From JAHBVY01 sp964415255 (GTDB lineage Bacteria; Myxococcota_A; Polyangia; Polyangiales; Polyangiaceae): a DNA stretch of 64,000 nucleotides. The stretch lies in NCBI GenBank assembly GCA_964415255.1, contig CAYQAC010000005.1:1-64000 (forward strand), given 5' to 3'. Made by a program: the position numbers and the translations under genes. Below, one piece after another: positions 25,476-33,654 of this stretch; within the stretch, counting starts at the first letter, position 1; each line of letters opens with the position of its first letter. The notes under the pieces were generated by a model, which did no database searches, was not told the DNA's origin, and was given only the letters and a program-made list of their open reading frames with translations.

Positions 25476-27443
25476 ATGCACCTCTCACCTCACCACAGGC
25501 GCTCCCACCTGCTCGCGCTGGCCGCCATATCGCTCGCCGCACTGACTATCAGCTGCGCTGGCGCGCGCGCGGGCGCGGCTGACCCTAGCGCGGCGACACC
25601 GACGGCGGCGCTCATGGACCCATGTGGCCCGGAGCCGTTCTGGACCGCTGAGCGCCGCGCGGAGCTCACGGCGAGCATCCGGGGCACAAAGCTCAGCTGG
25701 ACTGACCGCACCGCGGAGATCGCAGGAGCGGAGATGGACCGAATCGCCGCCGAGCGAGCCGGGATCTGTGGGGCCATGGTGGCCCAGAAGGCGCCGGAGG
25801 AGGCACAGGAGAAGGTGGGGCTCTGCCTTCGCGCCGGCCTGCTGCGACAGTGGGCGCTCTACGAGGCGCTCAAAGCCCCACGCGTGGATCAGCTGGTTGA
25901 GTTGGATCACATCCTCGGGACCGCCGTCGCTAGTACGCAGAGCTGCCGGAAGGATGAGGTCTGGCTTGAGTACGACGGGCAGCTGACAGATCAGGGGCTC
26001 TTCAAGGCGCAGGAGTTGTCCGCCATCGCCGTAGTCTACCGAACGCTGGATGACGAGCGCGCCGAGGAGGCCACGGCGCTCGCTCTCGCCGCCGCAGAGG
26101 CGAGCGGCTCGAAGGCCATGAAGATCGGAGCCCTCCTTGGCACCGCCCGCTACGCTGCCGGAGAGCAGTCTGACTACCCCCGCGCTAACGCGCTCGCGTC
26201 CCAGGCGCTCGCTCTGGCGGAGGCCGAAGGCTGGACACTCGCTCGGGCCAGAGCTCAGGAGGGGCTCGCGAACGTAGCCCTTCATCAAGGCCGATACGCG
26301 GAGGCGGAGACGCTCTACCAGAGCTCCCTTCGAACCATAGAGCGTATCTACAGCCATGAGAGCATGGAATCCGCGTGGTCGCTGGACGCCTTGGGCGATG
26401 TGCATAAGAACAGCGGGAACACCTCGAAGGCAGCCCAGCTCTATGGGCTCGCGCTCAAGAGGTGCCTCCAGGCGACGACCTCCGAACATCACTGCGCTAC
26501 CATTGTCGCTGGCCTGGCGACCACCCTCACGGAACAAGGCCAGTACGAGGCAGCGCTCACGCACTACAACAGACTCCTGAAGCAGGTGGAGGCTCGGCTG
26601 GGGCCGACGCACCCCGACACCGCAGCCCTCCACAACCTCATTGGGGCCATCTACCATACACGCGGAGATCTCGATCAGGCGCTGAGCCGTTATAACAAGG
26701 CGCTCGCGCTCGTCGCGGATGTGCCGGGGCTCGAGCGCCGCATCGCCTTCGCCCACGCCCGCCTCGGCGACCTGCGTTACAGCACCAAAGAATACCGTAA
26801 ATCGCTAGAGCATTATCAGAGCATGCTGAGCGCGACGATTAAGTCGCTTGGGCCAGACCACCTAGACGTCGCTCACCCTCTGCTCCGCGTCGCCAGGGCG
26901 CACCTCGCGCTAGGGGACCACAAGAGCGCGATTGAACATCAGGTAAAGGCCTACAAGATCGCGACGAAGGCGCTCGGGCCGGAGCACCATGACATCGCCT
27001 CCATCCACTCCCAGATTGGGAAGACGCTCGCCGACGTTGGGGAGTACGACGCGGCGCTCAAGCACCACCAGCGTTCGCTAGCGATCAACTTAAACTCGCT
27101 AGGGCCAAATCATCCAAGTACTGCTGAGAGCCGTGCCGGTGTTGGTGTCGCGCTGTTTCACACTGGGCACCGCGCGGAGGCGGTCGAGTTCTTGAAGGAG
27201 GCCCTGGCCATCCGAACTCAAACGCTCGGCACCGAGCACCCAGACACAGCGGGCAACCACGCCTCCTTGGCGAGCGTCTACCAGGCGCAGGGGGAGCTCG
27301 CACTAGCGCTCGAGCACTATCGCCACGTCCTCGACACGTTGCGAAGGATCCTACCCGACGACCAAGATAGCCACGGCTTCTTCCTCCAACACATCCAGCA
27401 GCTGTGCGACGCAGGCCACGCCCCCGCCTGCCATGTCCGCTGA
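25476..27443 (+). CDS. TPR lipoprotein 2 of the cluster
   Basis: 655 residues from the ATG at 25476. Signal peptide HHRRSHLLALAAISLAALTI ending SCAGA supplies the lipobox Cys. The N-domain has FWTAERRAELTASIRG, AAERAGICGAMVAQ and VGLCLRAGLLRQWAL, conserved with the neighbours. TPR repeats with LGPTHPDTA and LGPDHLDVA signatures fill the rest, ending LCDAGHAPACHVR, almost the same as in paralogues 1 and 3 (CEDGHAPACDVK, CEAGHPTACDIR). The shared Cys-containing C-terminus suggests a conserved disulfide or binding tail. It follows paralogue 1 by 123 bp on the same strand and probably shares its transcript. Confidence 0.8.
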   Translation: MHLSPHHRRSHLLALAAISLAALTISCAGARAGAADPSAATPTAALMDPCGPEPFWTAERRAELTASIRGTKLSWTDRTAEIAGAEMDRIAAERAGICGAMVAQKAPEEAQEKVGLCLRAGLLRQWALYEALKAPRVDQLVELDHILGTAVASTQSCRKDEVWLEYDGQLTDQGLFKAQELSAIAVVYRTLDDERAEEATALALAAAEASGSKAMKIGALLGTARYAAGEQSDYPRANALASQALALAEAEGWTLARARAQEGLANVALHQGRYAEAETLYQSSLRTIERIYSHESMESAWSLDALGDVHKNSGNTSKAAQLYGLALKRCLQATTSEHHCATIVAGLATTLTEQGQYEAALTHYNRLLKQVEARLGPTHPDTAALHNLIGAIYHTRGDLDQALSRYNKALALVADVPGLERRIAFAHARLGDLRYSTKEYRKSLEHYQSMLSATIKSLGPDHLDVAHPLLRVARAHLALGDHKSAIEHQVKAYKIATKALGPEHHDIASIHSQIGKTLADVGEYDAALKHHQRSLAINLNSLGPNHPSTAESRAGVGVALFHTGHRAEAVEFLKEALAIRTQTLGTEHPDTAGNHASLASVYQAQGELALALEHYRHVLDTLRRILPDDQDSHGFFLQHIQQLCDAGHAPACHVR

Positions 27444-27502
27444 TCGCCAGCGCCAAGCCGCGCGCCCCACTCCTCCCTCTAGTGTCCACTGAAAGGTCCA
27501 CC

Positions 27503-29332
27503 GTGCGCCACCTCACCCGAGCCGTCCGCCCCGCATGCGCGCTCATCGCGGCTTCATTGTTCGTAACACTGACTATTGGCTGCGGCGGCGCTCGTAGCCC
27601 CGCGGCGGCGCCGGGCCTCTCCGGCAGCCCCTGCAGCTCCCAGCCCTTCTGGACCGCGGAGCGCCGCGCGGAGGTGGAGGCGGGCATCCGCAGCCTGGGC
27701 ACCAGCTGGTCAGCTCAGACGTCTAAATACGTCACCACGGAGATGGACCAGATCACCGCAACGCAAGCAGGGATCTGCCAGGCCATGGCAGCTCAGAAGG
27801 CGCCGCCCGAGGTGACTCAGAAGGTGAGCCTCTGCCTCCGCGGCTCCGTACTGCAGCAGGCGGCCCTGTACCAGGCGCTGAAGCGGCCCCCGGCGTCGCG
27901 GCTCGTCAACGTCTATGTCACGCTCGCCATGATCACTGACGGTACCCAAGCCTGTCAAAAGGACGGGGTGTGGAAGAGTTATGACGGGGAGCTGACGGAT
28001 GAGCGGCTGTTCAAGGCTCAGGAGCTCGGCGCCGTCGCTGAGGTGGCCCGCACGCTGGATGACGAGCGCGCGGAGGAGGCGTCCGCGCTGGCGTCAGCGG
28101 CAGCGGAGCTGACTCATTCGAAGAGCATGAAGGGCGCTGCGTTGCTCAGCGCGGCCCTCTTCGCCACAGAGCAACGGATGGACTATCAGCGCGCCAAGGC
28201 GCTGGCCTCCCAGGCGTTCACGCTAGCCGATGGAGAGGGCCAGCAGTTCCCGCGCGCGCTGGCACAACAAATGCTGGCGCGCATCGCGATGAGCGAGGAG
28301 CGCTACACGGAGGCCGAGGCGCTCTACCAAGGCTCCATCAAAACGCTCGAAGGCCTCTTGGGCAAAGAGAGCCTCTTCATCGCCGACGCGGTCCATGCCC
28401 TGGGCCACCTCGAGATGGCCCACCAGAGGTACCGCCCGGCGCTCGTCCGCCATGAACAGGCGACCGCGCTGCGCGTGTCCGCGCTAGGCGCCGCGCACCC
28501 GCTCATCGCGGACAGCCACGCCGCCACCGGCATCATGCACACGCGCCTTGGAAACTTCGACAAGGCGATCGATCTGCAACAAAAGGCGATCCAGATCCTT
28601 GAGTCCGCGCTCGGGCCGGACCACCCCAACACCTTCGTCAATTACATTTACCTCGGCGCCGTGCACAGCTCGCGAGGCCACCACGACAAGGCGCTTCAAG
28701 TCTATGACAAGGCCCTCAAGAGCAACCTGAGCGTCTTCGGATCCGAGCACCAACGTATCGGCGGGCTCTACAGCATGATCGGTGAGACCTACAGCTGGCT
28801 CGAGAACTACAGCGAGGCGGCCAAGTACCATGAGAGGGCCCTCAAGATCTTGCTAGCGTCGCCTCAGTCAGAGGCGATACAGGCCGCCATCTCCCTCAGC
28901 TACACCTACGGCGGCCGGGCGCAGCGCGCGCTCGGTAACCACGAGGCAGCGCTGAAGCTCCACGAGGGAGCGCTCGAGGTGAGCCTGAAGTTCTTCGGCC
29001 CCGATTCCACCGACGTCGCCGTCGCCTACCTCGACATGGGCATCGAGCACGCCCACCTGGGGCGCACCGCTGAGGCGCTCGAACTCTACCATCGCGCGCT
29101 CCGCATCGAGCAGAACGTACCGAAGCCTGACGATAAGCTCCTCTCCACCATCTACACCTACATGGGCGACGCGCACGACGCCTTCAAGGACTACGACAAG
29201 GCCATCCAGACCTACACGCAGGGCCTCCGCCTGGCTCAGGGCGTCTCTGACGAGCACAACACCGAGAACCTCATCTCACGGCTGAAAAATCTCTGCGAAG
29301 CCGGCCACCCCACCGCCTGCGACATCCGCTGA
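27503..29332 (+). CDS. TPR lipoprotein 3 of the cluster
   Basis: 609 residues from the GTG at 27503, supported by GAAAGG seven bases upstream. The longer reading from 27404 would overlap paralogue 2. Signal peptide RHLTRAVRPACALIAASLFV then TLTIGCGG gives the lipobox. The N-domain shows PFWTAERRAEVEAGI, ATQAGICQAMAAQK and VSLCLRGSVLQQAAL. TPR repeats are more diverged (fewer LGPEHP signatures) and end CEAGHPTACDIR. It lies 59 bp after paralogue 2. Paralogues 2 and 3 are closest in the N-domain (both FWTAERRAE), so the array probably grew by local duplication. Confidence 0.8.
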   Translation: MRHLTRAVRPACALIAASLFVTLTIGCGGARSPAAAPGLSGSPCSSQPFWTAERRAEVEAGIRSLGTSWSAQTSKYVTTEMDQITATQAGICQAMAAQKAPPEVTQKVSLCLRGSVLQQAALYQALKRPPASRLVNVYVTLAMITDGTQACQKDGVWKSYDGELTDERLFKAQELGAVAEVARTLDDERAEEASALASAAAELTHSKSMKGAALLSAALFATEQRMDYQRAKALASQAFTLADGEGQQFPRALAQQMLARIAMSEERYTEAEALYQGSIKTLEGLLGKESLFIADAVHALGHLEMAHQRYRPALVRHEQATALRVSALGAAHPLIADSHAATGIMHTRLGNFDKAIDLQQKAIQILESALGPDHPNTFVNYIYLGAVHSSRGHHDKALQVYDKALKSNLSVFGSEHQRIGGLYSMIGETYSWLENYSEAAKYHERALKILLASPQSEAIQAAISLSYTYGGRAQRALGNHEAALKLHEGALEVSLKFFGPDSTDVAVAYLDMGIEHAHLGRTAEALELYHRALRIEQNVPKPDDKLLSTIYTYMGDAHDAFKDYDKAIQTYTQGLRLAQGVSDEHNTENLISRLKNLCEAGHPTACDIR

Positions 29333-29389
29333 GGTCCCGCAAGCGCGCCCGCCACCTCAAACACCTGCGGCCATGCTAGATCGCCCCCC

Positions 29390-30679
29390 ATGATCCTGCG
29401 CGATCCGGTGCATGGCCTCGTGTCCTTCGAGAGCGACGAGGACGCCATCGTGGAGGCGCTGCTCGGCGCTCGTGAGCTGCAGCGGCTGCGCCACATCCGT
29501 CAGCTGGGGCTCACCTCCCTCGTCTACCCCGGCGCCGATCACACGCGCTTCGCGCATGCGGTGGGTGCCGCCTTCGTGATGACGCGCTTCGCCGCGCGGC
29601 TCCGGCAAGAGCACGGCGCGCTGCCGTTTTGGCAGCGGCTCACCAGTGAGCACGCCCGTGAGGGCGTGGCCGCGGCGCTGCTCCACGACATCGGCCACGG
29701 CCCCTTCTCGCACCTGTTCGAGGAGGCCTTCCCCGACGGCCCCCGCCACGAGGCCTGGACCGAGCGCATCCTGCTCGACCCCGCCACGGAGGTGAACCAA
29801 ATCCTCTGCCGCGTGGACCCCACGCTGCCCAACCGGGTGAGCGAGCTGGTCCACGGCCGCCACCGCCTCACCTACCTCGCGCGCACCGTGAGCGGCACCT
29901 TCGACGTCGATCGCTGCGACTACCTGCTGCGCGACGCGCACTTCACCGGCGTCAGCTACGGGCGCTTCGACCTCGACTGGCTCATCCGCAGCCTGCGCCT
30001 CGGCGTCAGCAGCGAAGAGGCCGCGCCTCCCCTCTGCGTCGACGGCACCCGCGGCATGCCGGCTATTGAGAGCTTCATCTTGGCGCGCTTCTTCATGTTC
30101 CAGCAGGTATATTTCCACAAGGCAAGTCGCGCCAGCGAGTGGATGCTGCGCTCCATCATGACCCGCGTACGGCAGCTCTTAATCGACGGCGCGCGGCTCC
30201 CCGCGTTACCGCGCGGCATCGAGGACTTGGCGCGCCGCGGCGACACCAGCCTCGGGGAGTACCTGAAGCTTGACGACGCGCGGATGTGGACCGCGCTCGC
30301 CAGCCTGTGTGAGGTGACTGACGAGCCGCTCCGCGACCTCTGCCAGCGCCTGTGCCAGCGGCGGCTGTTCAAGACCATCGAGCTCTATGGTCCACACAGT
30401 GGGAAAGAGGCGCGCGAGCGAGCGCGAGAGCAAGTGGAAGGCATCGCGCGCGAGCGCGGCCTCGCCCCAGAGCTCTACGTGGGGCTGGATGTCACTCGGC
30501 TCGCGGCCTTCGATGGCCAGGACACCTCGCTTCGCGTGGCGCTCCCGGGCGGCAAGAGCGAGAGCCCGGCGCAGGTCTCCTTCTTGCTCCGCCGCCTGGC
30601 GGGAGAATCCCTAGAGCAGGTGCGCCTGATCGTAGCGCCCGAGCTGCGTGAAGCCGCGCGGGAGGCGCTCGGGCTGTGA
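29390..30679 (+). CDS. HD-domain phosphohydrolase (COG1078 type)
   Basis: 429 residues. The HD metal site is spread as HTRFAHAVG (51-59), ALLHDIGHGPFSHLFE (97-112) and DVDRCDYLLRD further on, the pattern of SAMHD1/dGTPase-like proteins. The N-terminus IRDPVHGLVxF is a family hallmark. Members hydrolyse nucleotides (often dNTPs) in the cytoplasm; the exact substrate cannot be read from sequence. The next gene's GTG overlaps this stop codon by 3 bases, so the two are translationally coupled. It starts 57 bp after the TPR cluster and may belong to the same transcript. Confidence 0.88.
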   Translation: MILRDPVHGLVSFESDEDAIVEALLGARELQRLRHIRQLGLTSLVYPGADHTRFAHAVGAAFVMTRFAARLRQEHGALPFWQRLTSEHAREGVAAALLHDIGHGPFSHLFEEAFPDGPRHEAWTERILLDPATEVNQILCRVDPTLPNRVSELVHGRHRLTYLARTVSGTFDVDRCDYLLRDAHFTGVSYGRFDLDWLIRSLRLGVSSEEAAPPLCVDGTRGMPAIESFILARFFMFQQVYFHKASRASEWMLRSIMTRVRQLLIDGARLPALPRGIEDLARRGDTSLGEYLKLDDARMWTALASLCEVTDEPLRDLCQRLCQRRLFKTIELYGPHSGKEARERAREQVEGIARERGLAPELYVGLDVTRLAAFDGQDTSLRVALPGGKSESPAQVSFLLRRLAGESLEQVRLIVAPELREAAREALGL

Positions 30680-31407
30680 GGTCCAGAGTCATCGCCACGC
30701 GCTGCCTAGTGAGCGCAGCGCTCTCCCTTGTGAGCACCGCGCAGGCAGAGATCCCGAACACCCACATCCAGTACGCGGAGCCCCTCATGGACGGCGAAGC
30801 GGACGACGCCCCGTCCAACGGTTCCGCGCGGCAACATCCTGAGCCCGGCACCGCCAGCCAGCCAGGCGCTGAGTACCCCCTCAGCCCCCTCGTCACCCCC
30901 CGCCTCTTGGGGGAGACGGACGGCGCCTACGGCCGCTTCGATGGCGATCTCGACCTCGCCGTAGCGCTCGGGGCACGCCTGGGCGACGCCCGCGCCGGCG
31001 CGCTCCAGCTCGCACTTCATGACTTCTGGACGCTCGGCGTCGTCGTCACCCTCACCTCCGATTTAGGCACGGACACTGACGAATCCGGCGCCGCCAGCTT
31101 CGAGCTCGATCTTCGCCCGCTGTTCCTCCCGCGCTGGGCCTACGATCTCGAGCAAGGCCCCGCCTGGCTCGACCTGATGATCGACTCACTCAGCGTCGCC
31201 GGCGGCGGCTACTTCGCCGCGCCCCAAGGCGGCAGCTTCGGTGACAAGCGCGGCTGGCTCGCCTCAGTCAGCCTCGGCATCCCACTCATGGGGGAGGCCT
31301 CCGGCCTCTGGCTCCGCGCCCGCGGCACCCGCCGCTTCACCCACAACGAGAACCAGCTGCTCATCACCCTGGGTTGGCACACCACCCTGACCAGTCCCTG
31401 GCTCTAG
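30676..31407 (+). CDS. Exported protein of unknown function, possible beta-barrel
   Basis: 243 residues. It starts with a GTG that overlaps the HD gene stop (GTGA). Signal peptide RSRVIATRCLVSAALSLVST cleaves near AQAE. An acidic low-complexity stretch follows, then alternating beta-rich segments (DLDLAVALGAR, ALQLALHDFWTLGVVV, FTHNENQLLITLGW) that could be an outer-membrane barrel ending in an aromatic-rich strand. I do not recognise the family. Coupling to the phosphohydrolase is unusual, since one is exported and the other cytoplasmic. A dispersed repeat begins six bases after the stop. Confidence 0.7.
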   Translation: MRSRVIATRCLVSAALSLVSTAQAEIPNTHIQYAEPLMDGEADDAPSNGSARQHPEPGTASQPGAEYPLSPLVTPRLLGETDGAYGRFDGDLDLAVALGARLGDARAGALQLALHDFWTLGVVVTLTSDLGTDTDESGAASFELDLRPLFLPRWAYDLEQGPAWLDLMIDSLSVAGGGYFAAPQGGSFGDKRGWLASVSLGIPLMGEASGLWLRARGTRRFTHNENQLLITLGWHTTLTSPWL

Positions 31408-31412
31408 CTCAA

Positions 31413-31442
31413 GGGGTTTTGGGGGTTTGGCACCGCACCGCA
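31413..31442 (+). repeat. Dispersed G-tract repeat, copy 6
   Basis: GGGGTTTTGGGGGTTTGGCA then CCGCACCGCA, directly after the exported protein gene and in the same orientation. Confidence 0.85.
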
Positions 31443-31625
31443 AGCATCATCACACCACCGCGCGGGTGCGCTTCACGGTGACCGATCAGCGACACCAGGG
31501 TGCACCCCGCACCTGAATGTGTCCTCCGCCACCCATGCAGCGACTACACGTCGCGCCACGCCCCGGAGCGGGGCGCACGCCCCCTACCTAGACGCTGATG
31601 ACAAGCAGCTCAGCTGACTAACTCT

Positions 31626-33233
31626 TCACCGGACACAGCGCGCCCAGCCCGAATCACCCACGGGGACAGTGTTGGTGTAGCCTGCGTCAAAGCTCACGTA
31701 CCACCCCAGGGACGAAGCGGCGACCGGAGAGGCGCTCCAGTACGCAGACGTCTGGGTGTCTGGGAATACCGTCAGGTCAATGAGCGGTTGTTCATCTTTG
31801 CGAGCAGGCATTAGGCTGCTCAGCTCGACGACGGTGGGCAGGCGCCAGTCCGTCTTCCCGCTGAGCGAGAGGCTGTCACAGTAGCTGATGGAGTCCACCT
31901 GACTCTGCGCGCTTGGTGAGCTGCCGCGCTGCCACTCCAAGCCTGTCGCGTGGTCCATCACCGTGTCATCCGTGGTCTCGAAGAAGTGACCACTCGCGGG
32001 GATCGCCCTCTGAGGGGTGCCCTCCGCCACACAGCGTACATAGGAGGCGCCCGCGCCAAAGACAAAGGCGGTGCCGTCGCGGAACGACACGAACCAGGTG
32101 TTGTCATCGGGTCGTGCGGAGGCTGCCCAAAACTCATCACTTGGGGAGCTGGGGAACGCGGCGCTGTCTATCGCTGGGTCGCTCTGCCCGTAGTCCACTA
32201 GGGAGAACAGCTCCATCCGCGTGGGCAGGCGCCAGTCGCTGCGGCCCCCCCACGTGAGCGTGTCGCAGTAGCTCACCGCCTCCGACCGGCCGAGGAGGTT
32301 GGGCGCAGGCTCACGTTGCCACAGCAGGCCCGTCACGTTGTCCAGCACCGTCTTCGCAGCCGCGTCCACAGTGTAGCTGTGTGGGTGGCCCGGCGTGCCT
32401 GGCAGCAGGCCGCGCGCGTAACCCTCATAGTCTGCACAAGCCCCCGTGATGCAAGCCTGCACGCCCAGGCAGACCTCCAAGCTCGAGGAGCTCAAGCCAT
32501 CGGCCGCGCAGCTTCGCGCCTCCATACCCGCGCAGTAGTCGGCGCTGGGCTGGTCGCACACCCAGGGCTCACACACGCCGGCGCTGCACGTGCTGGCACC
32601 GCTACAAGCAGCACCAAGCGACGTGAAGCTCAACCCATTCGCCGCGCAGCGCCGCGGCTCCGTGCCCTCGCAGTACTCAGCAGCTGGCTCACACACCCAA
32701 GGCTCACACACGCCAGCGCTGCACGTGCTGTCACCGCTGCAAGCAGCGCCGAGCGACGTGAAGCTCAGGCCGTCCGGCGCGCAACGCCGCGGCTCCGCGC
32801 CCTCACAGTAGTCAGCGCCCGGCTCGCACACCCAAGCTTCACACCGGCCTTCATCCACGCAGGTCTGTCGCTCCCCACAGGGCATGGCTTGCTCTGAGGT
32901 GCCGCTCGCCGAGCACACGGTTCGTACGCCTGACTTACAATAGATGGCGTTGGCTGGGCAGGCGCGCGGCTTGCACTCACCCTCCTCACAACCCTCTGTC
33001 GTTCCGCAGCTGTGCGTCTCCAGCAGGGTGTCACCATCCTCCGAGCACACCTCCACCTGGTTCTTCGAGTTGCAGTGCGTGCCAGGCTTGCAGACGGGCG
33101 CGCCCAGGTTCACCGTGTTGTCTTTGCTGCAGCCACCCGCGCTGAGCGCGCCCAGGCTCAGCAGCACCAGAGCACCGAGGACTGAACGGCCGCACGGCGT
33201 TTCCGGATACAGAGCCGATTTTATTACGCTCAC
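31626..33233 (-). CDS. Cys-rich lipoprotein with two DUF1566 (Lcl_C) domains
   Basis: About 535 residues from a GTG at 33231-33233; the exact start is uncertain and the frame stays open to 33320. Signal peptide VLGALVLLSLGALSAGGC gives a lipobox. Residues 30-250 hold Cys-rich repeats; three units of about 46 residues share CEPWVCEP, YCEGTEPRRC and GLSFTSLGAACSG. Two DUF1566 domains follow, each with the hallmark SDWRLPT or TDWRLPT and GLLWQ or GLEWQ. DUF1566 is related to C-type-lectin-like folds, so the protein may bind a surface ligand. A stop at 31626 faces the convergent exported gene. Confidence 0.8.
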   Translation of the reverse strand: MSVIKSALYPETPCGRSVLGALVLLSLGALSAGGCSKDNTVNLGAPVCKPGTHCNSKNQVEVCSEDGDTLLETHSCGTTEGCEEGECKPRACPANAIYCKSGVRTVCSASGTSEQAMPCGERQTCVDEGRCEAWVCEPGADYCEGAEPRRCAPDGLSFTSLGAACSGDSTCSAGVCEPWVCEPAAEYCEGTEPRRCAANGLSFTSLGAACSGASTCSAGVCEPWVCDQPSADYCAGMEARSCAADGLSSSSLEVCLGVQACITGACADYEGYARGLLPGTPGHPHSYTVDAAAKTVLDNVTGLLWQREPAPNLLGRSEAVSYCDTLTWGGRSDWRLPTRMELFSLVDYGQSDPAIDSAAFPSSPSDEFWAASARPDDNTWFVSFRDGTAFVFGAGASYVRCVAEGTPQRAIPASGHFFETTDDTVMDHATGLEWQRGSSPSAQSQVDSISYCDSLSLSGKTDWRLPTVVELSSLMPARKDEQPLIDLTVFPDTQTSAYWSASPVAASSLGWYVSFDAGYTNTVPVGDSGWARCVR

Positions 33234-33654
33234 GCGCACCGGGGACGCGCGGTGCCCCACGCCCGTCACCTTCGCCCGCGGCGAGCGGTGCCACGCTGGC
33301 AAACCCCAAAACCTGCTCAATCTTCGCCTTCATTCTGCCTCTCTAAGCTCCTAAGCCGCTGCTCACGCCTGCTCCAACCGGAGCCCACGGGCACTCCCTC
33401 TGGTGCCACGCCCCCAGGGTTCTCACAAGGGGTATTTTGTTCGTTTACCTGTCTAATTGTCTGCCGTGCCAGTGGGGTCCTGGCGGAGCGCAACGAGCGG
33501 CAAGCACCCATCACCGGGCGTCATGAGCCTCCTGATACGCGCCCTTCGCGAAGGCTACCCAGGGCTCGTGCCGGGCGGCTTGCCCATGGCCAGCAGGCTC
33601 GAGCTGGGCGTTGGCTTGCCTATGGCCAGCGTGCTCGCCGCGCCCGAGCCTCCG
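33234..33654. other. Spacer upstream of the Cys-rich lipoprotein gene
   Basis: No gene is supported. It holds repeat copy 7, an AT-rich block at 33423-33466 (TTTGTTCGTTTACCTGTCTA) resembling the direct repeats at 35197-35260, and an 18-bp direct repeat (33577-33594 and 33613-33630, core ATGGCCAGC). The AT-rich block may be the lipoprotein promoter, but I see no convincing -35/-10 spacing. Confidence 0.4.
33282..33314 (-). repeat. Dispersed G-tract repeat, copy 7 (interrupted)
   Basis: Minus strand GGTTTTGGGGTTTG, a six- to seven-base interruption (CCAGCGT), then GGCACCGCTCGC. It lies just upstream of the Cys-rich lipoprotein start and confuses start assignment. Confidence 0.55.

Noticed and set aside
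22757..29332. Frameshifted kinase-TPR gene split into pieces
   Set aside because: Each product has its own signal peptide and lipobox and a clean end; no kinase sequence lies upstream.
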